Source: Cylindrobasidium torrendii FP15055 ss-10
Lineage: Eukaryota > Basidiomycota > Agaricomycetes > Agaricales > Physalacriaceae
Length of the DNA stretch: 35,566 nt
Assembly (NCBI GenBank): GCA_000934385.1
Contig: KN880634.1
Coordinates: 9,534 to 45,099, forward strand
Direction of reading: 5' to 3'
The position numbers were made by a program, and so were the translations under genes. The notes under the pieces are model-generated. The model made no database searches. It was not told where the DNA came from and was given only the letters and a program-made list of their open reading frames with translations. Positions 1 through 9,170 of the stretch are shown here, piece by piece (within the stretch, counting starts at the first letter, position 1; each line of letters opens with the position of its first letter).

Positions 1-272
1 ATCACTTTTCGGACTTTTTGTATCGGACATCCAGGTCGCGTCGCGGATTCGGACCTTATGATAACCGGACATACACACCCAAAACAGGCGATTTTTGGAC
101 TTTTGTATCATACATCGGCTCCGGATTTGCCCCATTTTCGGACCAAACTGCACTATACCTTTGGTGGGATTATCCGGGGTCCTGATTGGACTGTCACACG
201 CACCTGGCTCCTGTGCTGTCCTTCCACCATCTTGCCTTCTTATTCTGGCGCTTTCTTGGATACTTGTCTGCC
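1..272. repeat. Left dispersed repeat plus RNR1 upstream region
   Basis: No gene is visible here. The first ~190 bases hold several CGGAC-type motifs (for example near 10, 24, 50, 66 and 139). A 13-base word at 22-34 recurs as an exact reverse complement at 35220-35232. A second block near 166-180 resembles the reverse complement of 35176-35192, in the same relative order. I infer two diverged copies of one dispersed repeat in opposite orientation. The segment must also contain the promoter of the downstream RNR1 gene, but I see no clear TATA box. Confidence 0.45.
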
Positions 273-3200
273 ATGTCTCCCGGTGCCTACGTCTTCAAGC
301 GGGGTAGATTCTTCCACATGATTCGTTCAGCCGTGTCTTATATACTTTTCAGATGGGTTTGTGGTCGAATTGACGCGTCTAATCGCGCTCTGACATGCTT
401 GACAGGCGGAAAGAACGCATTTACTTTGACAAGGCACGGCGCACATAGGATTTCACCTAATTGTATGCTGATACGTGTGGTAGATTACAGCACGGATCGA
501 CAAGCTTTGCTATGGCCTCGACACGACATATGTGAATTCTATCGAGCAAGTGGATACGCATCGCACCGAGAGGGCAATCTAACAGCGCCGTAGAGTGACG
601 CAGAAGGTTATTCAAGGTGTCTACGGAGGTGTCACCACAGTAGAGCTCGATGTGCGTGGTCCACCATGCCCCAAACCTCCTTCTGACGTCCATTAGAACC
701 TTGCTGCAGAAACTGCCGCGTATCTTACGACAAAACATCCCGATTATGCCATTCTTGCCGCCCGCATTGCGATATCCAACCTCCACAAAGAAACAAAAAA
801 GCTATTCTCCCAGGTCATCGAAGATTTGTACACCTATAGTGCGTGCTGCTGCTATACCGCATACTGCATCTGACCCAACTGCAGTCAATCCAAAAAACGG
901 AAAACCAGCGGGTTTGATATCCGAGGAAACCTACCAAGTGGTCATGAAGAATGCCGCTCTACTGGACTCTGCCATTCTGTACAGTCGAGACTTCAACTAC
1001 AACTTCTTTGGGTTCAAGACTCTGGAACGCTCCTACCTCCTTCGCCTCGATAATCGTGTTGCAGAGCGCCCTCAGCACATGATCATGCGCGTGGCAGTCG
1101 GCATTCACGGTGGCGACATTGACCGCGTCCTCGAGACATACCACCTCATGTCCCAGAAGCACTTCACCCACGCCTCACCCACGCTCTTTAACGCTGGCAC
1201 GCCCCATCCACAACTTTCGTCCTGCTTCCTCATCTGCATGAAGGATGACTCCATAGATGGAATCTACGACACGCTGAAGAGCTGCGCCATGATCAGCAAA
1301 ACAGCCGGCGGAATCGGTTTGAATATCCATAATATTCGTGCAACTGGGTACGTTTGCATGCTTATCTTCATTCTTTGTAAATGAACCCCAGGCTCTAGGT
1401 CTTACATTGCTGGAACCAATGGTTTCTCAAACGGAATTGTCCCCATGCTCCGTGCGTTCGACGCGACAGCGCGCTATGTCGACCAAGGCGGCAACAAGCG
1501 TCCTGGGGCCTTTGCAATTTACCTTGAGCCTTGGCATCCGGACATCTTTGACTTCCTCGACCTCAGGAAGAACCACGGCAAGGAGGAAGTCCGCGCGCGC
1601 GATCTCTTCTACGCCCTCTGGATTCCTGACTTATTGTGAGATGCCACCACACATCTCCGTATATTTACTGACCGAACGTCAGCATGAAGCGTGTTGAGGC
1701 AGCTGGAGAATGGTCTCTTTTCTGCCCCAATGAGGCCCCGGATTTGCATAACGTTCATGGTGCAGAGTTTGAGGCTTTGTATGAAAAGTATGAGAAGGAG
1801 GGTCGTGCTCGCAAGACCATTCCCGCCCAGAAGTTGTGGTATGCTATTCTGGAGGCTCAAATTGAGACGGGTGGTCCGTTCATGTGTTATAAAGACGCTG
1901 CAAATGGTTCGTCTACATAGCATTGCAATACTGAACATTCCTGGCTCACAACTTTTAGGCAAATCAAATCAGAAGAACCTTGGCACCATCAAGTCATCCA
2001 ACCTCTGTACTGAGATTATCGAGTACTCTTCTCCCGATGAGACCGCTGTTTGCAACCTCGCCTCCGTCGCGCTTCCCACCTTTGTTGTTGATGGCAAGTA
2101 CGACTTCCAGAAGATGCACGATGTCACCAAGGTCATCGCCTTCAACCTCAACCGTATCATTGATGTGAACTACTACCCAACACCGGAAGCTCGTCGTTCG
2201 AACTTCCGCCACCGTCCCATTGGTATTGGTGTGCAAGGACTCGCCGACACTTTCATGGCGCTCCGTCTTCCCTTCGAAAGTGCGGAGGCTCGCAAGCTCA
2301 ACCAGCAAATCTTCGAAACTATTTACCACGCTGCGGCGGAGGCTAGCTGCGAGATGGCAGTGACTGACGGTCCCTACGAGACGTGGGAGGGAAGTCCTGC
2401 ATCCCAAGGTCAACTTCAGTACGACATGTGGGGCGTCACGCCTTCCGATATGTGGGATTGGGATACCCTCAAGGCGAAAATTGCCAAGCATGGCATGAGA
2501 AATTCTCTTCTCTGCGCGCCTATGCCAACTGCTTCGACCAGCCAGATGCTTGGTAACAACGAATGCTTCGAGCCGTACACGAGGTTTGTTCCGCTGCCAT
2601 GTCGCTTCTTGTCATCGCTGATTCCGTCCGTAGCAATATCTATACCCGTCGAGTACTCGCTGGAGAATTCCAAGTCGTCTGTCCTTGGCTGCTGCGGGAG
2701 CTGGTCGACCTCGGGCTTTGGGACGACAACATGAAGAACATGATTATCGCCCACAACGGTTCTATCCAGAATATCCCGAACATCCCTGCCGACGTGAAGG
2801 CGATCTACAAGACCGTTTGGGAGATTTCGCAGAAGAAGGTCCTTGACTTGGCGGCAGACCGCGGCGCATTTATTTGCCAGAGTCAAAGTTTGAATGTACA
2901 CCTGCAGTCGCCTACGGTTGGCCAACTCACGTCGATGCATTTCTATGGATGGAAGAAAGGGTTGAAGACTGGGATGTATTACCTGAGAACGCGTCCGGCA
3001 GCGCAGGCCATCCAGTTCACGGTCGACCAGAGCTTGCTCAAGCAGGCAAAGACGACACCACTACCGGTGGCCAAGACTGTACTACCTGCCCGCCCAGTGG
3101 TGAATGCCACGCCACCGACACCAACGCTATCCACCGAGACGTCTCCCAGTGTTGCGCGGTCAACAGAACCTGCCCCGACTGAAGAAGCGCCAGTAGATCC

Positions 3201-3348
3201 TGAACTAGCGAAGATTCTGGCCGAAGTCTCAGCGGAGGACCCGGAATATGCAGAGGCGCTGAGGAGACAAAAGCAGCGGGAATACGAGGAAGAGAAGCTG
3301 CAGTGTTCCCTGGAAAACAAGGAAGCGTGTGTAATGTGCTCCGGCTGA
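273..3348 (+). CDS. RNR1: Ribonucleoside-diphosphate reductase large subunit (class Ia, R1)
   Basis: Catalytic subunit that reduces ribonucleoside diphosphates to deoxy forms for DNA synthesis; it works with the small R2 subunit. Exons: 273-303, 353-356, 406-433, 484-549, ~586-651, 697-838, 885-1347, 1399-1635, 1683-1906, 1959-2583, 2634-3348 (about 866 aa, normal for fungal R1). The N-terminal ATP-cone start reads KRDGRKE then FDKITARI, as in yeast Rnr1. Counterparts of yeast Cys218, Cys428 and Cys443 sit in SSCFL, SNLCTE and AVCNLAS (about residues 226, 437, 452). GMYYLRT carries the radical-transfer tyrosines. The C-terminus ends CVMCSG, the redox CxxC tail. Exon 2 is only 4 nt and intron 3 has a GC donor. 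The fourth intron is unresolved: a stop lies in frame after 549, and the acceptor could be 585 (36-nt intron, insertion) or 603 (54-nt intron, two residues lost). The other ten junctions keep frame and conserved sequence. Confidence 0.93.
304..405 (+). other. RNR1 microexon region: two introns around a 4-nt exon
   Basis: Intron 304-352 (GT..AG) and intron 357-405 (GT..AG) are both 49 nt and leave the 4-nt exon ATGG at 353-356. Only this arrangement gives K-R-D-G-R-K-E in frame. Joining 303 directly to 406 shifts the frame. The second intron has a CTGAC branch-like sequence at 389-393, about 12 nt before its acceptor. Confidence 0.8.
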
Positions 3349-3470
3349 AATTTTGTATGTACGTATGTAGATTTTACCCTGTAGCCATATTGATCTTTTC
3401 TGTTCGCGATGTCGTTTGCCGTCCTCAACTGTTGTCGGCTGTTGTGCTGCTCATTAACATCGATTTACAG
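3349..3470 (+). other. RNR1 3' region and orphan 3' splice site
   Basis: This 122-base spacer holds the RNR1 3' UTR. It ends in an ATTAAC branch-like sequence and a TTTACAG acceptor (3464-3470) directly before the first recognisable reductase exon. No upstream exon carrying the reductase N-terminus fits between RNR1 and this acceptor. Confidence 0.5.
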
Positions 3471-4606
3471 GAACCTATGTTTGTGCGTGGTGAACCGTAC
3501 GTTTGACTGTAACATCCTTGTATCGATTGGAGGTGTAACTTTCTCAGGCTGGCTAACCTAAGCGTCGGGCGTGTTGTTCGTTCGGAGGATGCAAACTATG
3601 AAGCCGGAGACCATGTTTATGGGTTCTTCAGTAAGTCATTGACAAAACCAGCATGTATCGAAAGTCACGACGTTCAATTAAATCCATCTAGCATTCGAGG
3701 AGTACAGTATTGTCCATAGCAACATGCCAGGCATACCACCGATGTCGAAACTCCCAAACAAAGAGGGCCTCCCGTGGTCTGTTTACGTTGGTGCCGCCGG
3801 AATGCCTGGAATGACAGCCTACTTTGGATACCATGAGTATGCAGAGGCGAAGAGAGGACAAACCATATTTGTGAGCTCTGGCGCTGGTGCTGTTGGATCG
3901 TGAGTGTCCCAATTCCCTACAGCTTTGTGGACCTTTGACGAGCGTTGTGGTGACTCATAGGCAAGTCATCCAGCTCGCGAAGATTGATGGATTGAAGGTG
4001 ATAGCCTCCGCAGGCTCGGATGATAAAGTTGCTTTCATGAAAGAGATTGGTGCTGATGTTGCGTTCAATTACAAGACGACCGATGTAGACAAGGTTCTTG
4101 AAGAAGAAGGCCCACTTGATATGTACGCGCCTCATTTTCATGGCGCCAGCTTGTCGAGTTTGACTTCATTCATTTAGATACTGGGATCATGTCGGTGGGT
4201 CAACATTGGACACCGCTCTTGGGCAGATGAATCTGGACGGGCGCGTTCTTGTATGCGGTATGATTGCGGGGTACAATGTTGGACAAGCATATTCATACAA
4301 GGTAAGCCATTGTCCCCCTCGATCGAAGCCCTCATCTCAGATAAACCCAACTGAGAACCTCGCCATCATCAACTCTCGCACCTTGTTGGTGAAGGGGTTC
4401 TACGTGATGGATCCGCGATTGGTACAGAAATGGTCTGCCTCGTTTTCGAGGGAGGTCCCCGCGCTTCTGGCGAATGGGAACCTTAAGTATAAGGAGGACA
4501 AGACGCCCTTTGCGCAGACCTGGCGCAGACAGGCGAAGCGATTCGAAATCTCCATATGGGGAAGAATAACGGAAAGAGCGTCATTATAGTCTCCGAAGAT
4601 GAATAG
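3471..4606 (+). pseudogene. Degraded medium-chain NADP-dependent alkenal/leukotriene B4 12-hydroxydehydrogenase-like reductase
   Basis: Relative of the MDR superfamily (prostaglandin reductase / alkenal double-bond reductase type), which reduces alpha,beta-unsaturated carbonyls with NADPH. Exons 3471-3496, 3548-3630, 3692-3899, 3961-4122, 4178-4301 and 4341-end stay in phase. They read GEPLANLSVG, GDHVYGFF, GMPGMTAYFG, the Rossmann loop SSGAGAVGSQ, YWDHVGG and NSRTLLVKGF. About 60 N-terminal residues, including the usual DPYxRGRM segment, are absent. Near 4512-4533 an 11-bp imperfect tandem duplication shifts the frame, so translation stops at 4589. The conserved tail (GKNNGKSVIIVSEDE) lies in another frame and ends at 4606. 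Both defects point to a pseudogene; a shortened expressed protein cannot be excluded. Confidence 0.75.
4512..4533 (+). repeat. 11-bp imperfect tandem duplication causing the reductase frameshift
   Basis: GCGCAGACCTG at 4512-4522 is followed directly by GCGCAGACAGG at 4523-4533. Counting only one copy brings the conserved upstream residues (EDKT) and downstream residues (AQTGEAIRNLHMGK) into a single frame. The extra unit therefore explains the break. Confidence 0.75.
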
Positions 4607-4985
4607 CTTGTTATCGTTGACACCGCGTATGTTACTATGGCACTTAGGTACAATGGCCGCACGGCGTAAAAGCGCTATACGCATTATAGCAGCAAGGGGA
4701 TAGAAACCCACAAACATTCAAATTGTCACTCTCAGCACAGGCGCGCCAGCTAGCTGGTATTCATGGCGATGAAGAAAAGCATGCAAAATAAATAAATACA
4801 GCGTTCCGTACATACTGTCCACAAGGCGGACATAGTTCACTTGATGAGGATTTGTGCACCGGCGATAGATAGATGAAGCATGTTGTATCCACAGCACACA
4901 GCTCCCAATACGCGAACCGTCAACGGAACTGATTCACGAACAATCAGGTAGAGCGTTCAATCAGATGAACCACAACACACCTGCA
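4607..4985. other. Convergent intergenic region
   Basis: About 380 bases between the reductase remnant (plus) and the F-box-like gene (minus). AT-rich stretches such as AATAAATAAATA near 4788-4798 could serve 3'-end formation on either strand. I see no gene. Confidence 0.4.
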
Positions 4986-6021
4986 TCAGACCCCAAGATA
5001 GCTTTCCGTTAAGGACCAGGACGACAACGCTGCCGCCCCGCTCTTAAACCTTCTGTCGACAACGTTGTCTGCGAACTCCCATATTGTCACATCCGGAGGT
5101 CCGATGCCTGCATTGCGATACCCCCAGTCACGCTCGATGTCGTGCGTCTCTGGATAGCAAGCAAGCCCTGGGACGTCGATGTATCGGTTGTATATCGAGG
5201 CAAAGACGAAACGGGGGTCTATGACTTGCGATGTGACGCCAGCGACCCAGTCGAGCCAGCGCGCGCCGGCCTCTCCGGCTGGCGGGAGACCTGTTGGCAC
5301 GTACACAAGCGCACGTAGCGAAGGTGGCATGATGGTGAACATGTAGTTCGCCTTTCGCGCTAGCTCGACTCGTGAGCGCGTTGCGAGCTCGCCGTTGTCG
5401 TAGTTCTCCCATATGAGGTGTGTGAGGCAGGGGAGGTCGGTGAAGAGTCGTGCCCAGTTTGTGCAGAGGTAGTAGGGGATGGCGAGATGTGTGACGGTGG
5501 GCGGGACGTAATAGTGGATGGTTAGGCCAATCATGAGATCTGTCTTTGTGAGACGCAGATAGGTGAGAGAGTTGAATGGTGGGGTAGCGTATTGAATGCC
5601 TAGGTCGATCCACGCGTCTGCTGGAATGGATAGACTCGTGAGGCTGTCGAATGCAAGCAAGATAGTCTCGAGACCGGACTTCCATGTGGGGGAAAGAGAC
5701 TGATGGGCTAACGGCAATGAGAGCGCACGGACGGCCTGAGAGTAGAATGTAGGATCTGTTCTTTGACGTTGGGATATCGAGTCTATGAGCAGCTGAAAAT
5801 CGCCTTGCGTCTCGTATAACACGACGACTCGATAGAAGATGGGGTCGACCCTGAGCTTTCGTCAACGGCCAGAATGATGCAGGCAAGCCTAGGCACTTTG
5901 CGCACCATTCTTTCACAGCCTTGGAGACAAAGAGGAGGCTCTTCGAAGTTTCTCTATCAAGCAACGCTGCAGTCTCGAAAATTTTGCGAGTCGCTTCCAG
6001 TGGGAGGTTTCCAGCCGCCAT
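4986..6021 (-). CDS. F-box-like protein (hypothetical, Agaricomycete type)
   Basis: Two exons, 6021-5906 and 5850-4986, joined by a 55-nt intron (GT..AG); 326 aa. The start is the ATG giving MAAGNLPLEATRKIF. The first ~45 residues (LPLEATRKIFETAALLD... LLFVSKAVKEW then VDPIFYRVVVLYE) match the layout of fungal F-box-like proteins: a short helical F-box-like start followed by WVDPxxYR. The rest is leucine-rich without clear repeats (LTSLSIP, LTYLRLT, LTHLIWEN), as in the LRR-like halves of these proteins. If it is an F-box protein it would recruit a substrate to an SCF ubiquitin ligase, but the substrate cannot be inferred. Its 3' end converges on the reductase pseudogene. Confidence 0.7.
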
Positions 6022-6727
6022 GAAGTGAGAAACAAGTTAGGATAGCTAGCTGGTGCGTTCATAGCGTTTTAAGCCACGCAACGCCGGTCTGAGGGCCCTG
6101 TTCCCGATACGGAGACTGGCCTATGATGGCCAAATATATCGGAAGCGTCACAGTGGTTTTCGTAAGTACCTCGGAGGAAGCCACACTCTTTCATAGGACA
6201 AGCAATCTTCGACCTGTTGAGATGACCATGATGCCCATAGCGATTCATAGAGAAGGGCGTCGCTGTGGCGTTCGTTTTCAGGAATACTGCGAAGTGAAGT
6301 CGTTCTTGGGAATACAGGTTCAGTGATATCTCCGGAACCGGGATTGGCACAAGCTTCTGCTGATTCGCAGTTTTCATGAGAAGAGCGTAAGCATGAGTCC
6401 ATCAAGGGGAAGGGTGGGTTATTGGTCCCTGTTGTCTTTTCCGTACTTCCCCCGTGGTGCCATTGACGACGTACTACAGATGGAGATGTTGGTAAGCGGA
6501 CAATGGACGTGCTGGCGATCGAAGCCTTCCTGATGTCGGCCCGAATGCCGAACATGACTTGGCATTTTGTCAGCAGATCCGCCTTTAACGCCTTGGACGG
6601 ACGACGCGTGGCTGTGTACGCGCAATCCTCTTCTAGTTCCTTCCATCTCTGGCTCGTTTATAAACACTCCTCTTGGCCTGCAACATCCACTTTCATTCTT
6701 ACCATCTGCACGCGCTAAACAACTCTC
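6022..6727. other. Divergent intergenic region without a convincing gene
   Basis: About 700 bases between two divergently transcribed genes. Short open frames exist on both strands (for example minus 6555-6148) but show no recognisable domain, and their overlap makes them unlikely genes. A TATA-like TATAAAC lies at 6659-6665, about 65 bp upstream of the AN1 protein start. Confidence 0.4.
6659..6665 (+). promoter_or_regulatory. TATA-like element of the AN1 gene
   Basis: TATAAAC about 65 bp upstream of the ATG at 6728, followed by pyrimidine-rich sequence, as is common in fungal core promoters. Confidence 0.35.
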
Positions 6728-7928
6728 ATGGCTGAACAACGCGACCAAGCACTTCTCGCCGTTGGCAAACAATGCTCACACACATCCTGCGGACTAGTCG
6801 ATTTCCTCCCCTTCAAATGCCAGCACTGCGAGCAACCCTACTGTCAGGAGCATTTCCTGGCAAAGGACCATCAGTGTGCCAAATACGACGAGCGGCAGCA
6901 CAACAGGATAGCTCCTCATTGTGCGTTCATCCATGGCATTTTGGGCTATATATATTGACCTCAACTCTAGGTCCACTGTGCAACGAACCGGTCGCCATCC
7001 CTCCCGGTCAAGATCCCAATGTCCGAATGGACCGACATATCACAGCAGAATGTGTCCTGGTCACTGGCAAGGAGAAGCAGAAGACTGTTCCCACCTGCGA
7101 GCGTGCAAAGTGCGGAAAGACTCTATACCAACCTATCCGATGCGATGTGCGTCCTCTAATACATCTTGCCAATGTTCACTAACTCTCGCCTAGAAATGTC
7201 GCAAACAGTTCTGTCCGTCCCATCGCTTCCCCAGCGATCACAGCTGCTCTCCATTACCTCCCTCGGCATCAAGTAGGCTGATGAACCTGTCTGCGCCCAA
7301 GGTCAACACCCGTGCCATCAATACCCAAATTTCTTCTGCATCCCAAGCGGTCAAGAATAAGGTGGACTCTCTTCAGAAGCCGGCGCTACCCAAGGCTTCT
7401 GCGAGCACGCCCAATTTGTCGGCCAGCAAGCCTAGCTTACCAGGGCCATTCTCCAAGACAGACAGGTAAGCATAGCCCCTTCATCGTCCCAAGTATGCAC
7501 TCATGACGCGCCAGTCCCTCTTCTGCTTCATCTCCCCCATCTGCATCTCAATCTTCTCGTGACGCCGTCAACGATGCAAACAACACTCCGCAATCCGAAT
7601 CTCCCATCCGCCGCAACCCTTACATGCCTCCCCCGATATTCGGATTTGCCTGATCCTTGTTCTTCTAATGTATCCATATCATCTACTGTACCCATCACTC
7701 CATTCATCTATCTGTATCATCTACTTTTAATCATTAGACGGGCGCGCGCAGAAAGAGAGAGCAGGAAGAAGGCTCTTCAGATGCGTGCGAAGAAAGGCGT
7801 ACGGTCCATTGTCGTCGTTCTACATTCTAACTCTGATCAATGCATAGCTACTTTCCGAGGAGGAGAAGGCATTCCTAGCGGAGGAAGAGGCCGCGGAGGC
7901 AGAGAAGAAAGACTGCGTGGTCATGTAG
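6728..7928 (+). CDS. AN1-type zinc finger protein with two fingers and a C-terminal CaaX box (ZFAND2/Cuz1-like)
   Basis: Exons 6728-6920, 6971-7146, 7194-7465, 7515-~7650, 7738-7798 and 7848-7928. Residues ~15-60 form a first AN1 finger (CSHTSC, CQHC, YCQEHF). A second at ~95-140 contains CERAKC and CRKQFCPSHRFPSDHSC. A Ser/Pro-rich linker follows, then a basic helix (RAERESRKKALQMR) and an acidic end finishing CVVM. AN1 proteins of the ZFAND2/Cuz1 group link Cdc48/p97 and the proteasome, often under metalloid or protein stress. CVVM fits a prenylation motif, as known for the animal paralog ZFAND2B. The junction before 7738 is unresolved: exon 4 meets an in-frame TGA at 7651 and no GT donor of the right phase is visible. 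A shorter isoform, or a defect, is possible. Confidence 0.82.
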
Positions 7929-8152
7929 ATTTGCCTTTTACTTGTTGTTTTCATTCGTTGTGTTATCTATTACTACTAGGGAACAAAGATGGACAACCTA
8001 ATACACTATTTGGAGTTTCAACATTCTTATCGGGCGCTAAGTTGTGCAAAAACAAATGTGATAAAAGTGGAATATCTGACCACTGTGGCGCAAGCTCTGA
8101 AGTTTGATCGCCGGATCACGGCATTGACCGTAAGCCTCTCATTCCGACGTCC

Positions 8153-8529
8153 ATGTTCTTCCAACGAGTATGGTCGTCGATACGACCTTTCGCCTCGCTG
8201 CAACTACGCCCGCTTGAGGGTTCCCGGACGTTCTCGGTCTCCGCCATTGCCGAGGCTGGCTACAAGCTCAAGAGCCATTCTGGGACGAAAAAGAGGTTCA
8301 AAGCATTGGCAAGCGGGAAGAAGTTCAAACGCGTGCGTCTCCACTTGCTCATCCAGTGTGCATGCAGTCTGATTGGGGTGGAACTTCCTTGATACAGGCG
8401 AACGCGGGCCACATACATTTGAACGTGGACAAGAGCCCGGCACGGAAGAACAGGCTGGCGCAGACGGGATACGCGACGCAGACGCAAGTCAAGAAGCTGA
8501 GGAAGAAGCTGTTGCCGTACGGATCATAG
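8153..8529 (+). CDS. Mitochondrial large-subunit ribosomal protein bL35m
   Basis: Exons 8153-8332 and 8398-8529, with a 65-nt intron; 103 aa. The first ~35 residues (MFFQRVWSSIRPFASLQLRP...) are basic, hydroxylated and lack acidic residues, as in a mitochondrial presequence. The mature part carries the bL35 signature: YKLKSHSGTKKRFK, then GKKFKRANAGHIH, then KSPARKNRLAQ, and ends VKKLRKKLLPYGS. It is a small basic protein of the mitoribosome large subunit. The ATG at 8153 is the first in frame before the presequence. Confidence 0.9.
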
Positions 8530-9170
8530 TGGAACGCGTCGGACAGTGGCTCTTGTTCTGTCTTCCTATTCTCTCCACCCATAGACGCGTCTGGTGTCTG
8601 CAGCATCCTCCATCTAATAACTCCGTTGTCACAATCTTGGCTGTGGGCCTCACAATGCAACATATCAGGAACACGTTATTTGCGTAACCTTTTGGCTATG
8701 CTTACTAGAAATGAATGAACCCATTCCAAGTCTGCGGTCAACCCTTACACATTTCCACAATCTTCCCATGCTTCAATTCCTCCCATTCCAGCACCTCGAG
8801 CATAAGTACGGGGCTTCCTACTCGTAAGTGCAAGTAAAGTACTTACGATGCAGTCCATTCTGCGCAAGGTCTCCGCTCTAGCTATGGATCCATATGCATT
8901 GCCTATCCTCCAGGTCTGTAGCTGCAGCCATGGAGTGAGATACTGTAATCCATATTCTCCCTGCCTTGAGATGGCGCATAAGAACGCCGGGGGTGGTATG
9001 AAGCATGAACTCAGAGCTCAGAGAGGCTCTATTTGCGTCAAAATACGATTTGTGGCTAGGGTAGAGAGTGTTTTGAATAAACTCGACATGGTGAAGGCTG
9101 AGGTAAGCCGTTCCTTGTGTCCGCATTATATCCCAATTGAATTGCTTCTCGTTCCATCCTTTTGACCACC
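8530..9170. other. Intergenic region with a short inverted repeat
   Basis: About 640 bases without a supportable gene. CGTAAGT at 8823-8829 and ACTTACG at 8841-8847 form a 7-bp inverted repeat with an 11-nt loop. On the minus strand about 23 codons around 8740-8810 (ending KIVEMCKG) look protein-like, but I could not connect them to further exons. Confidence 0.35.

Noticed and set aside
6148..6555. 135-codon minus-strand frame in the 6.0-6.7 kb spacer
   Set aside because: No recognisable motif, overlaps other frames on both strands, and lies in a region that must hold two promoters.
7559..8107. 182-codon plus-strand frame across the AN1 gene 3' end
   Set aside because: It runs in another frame through introns and the 3' UTR of the AN1 gene; a shadow.
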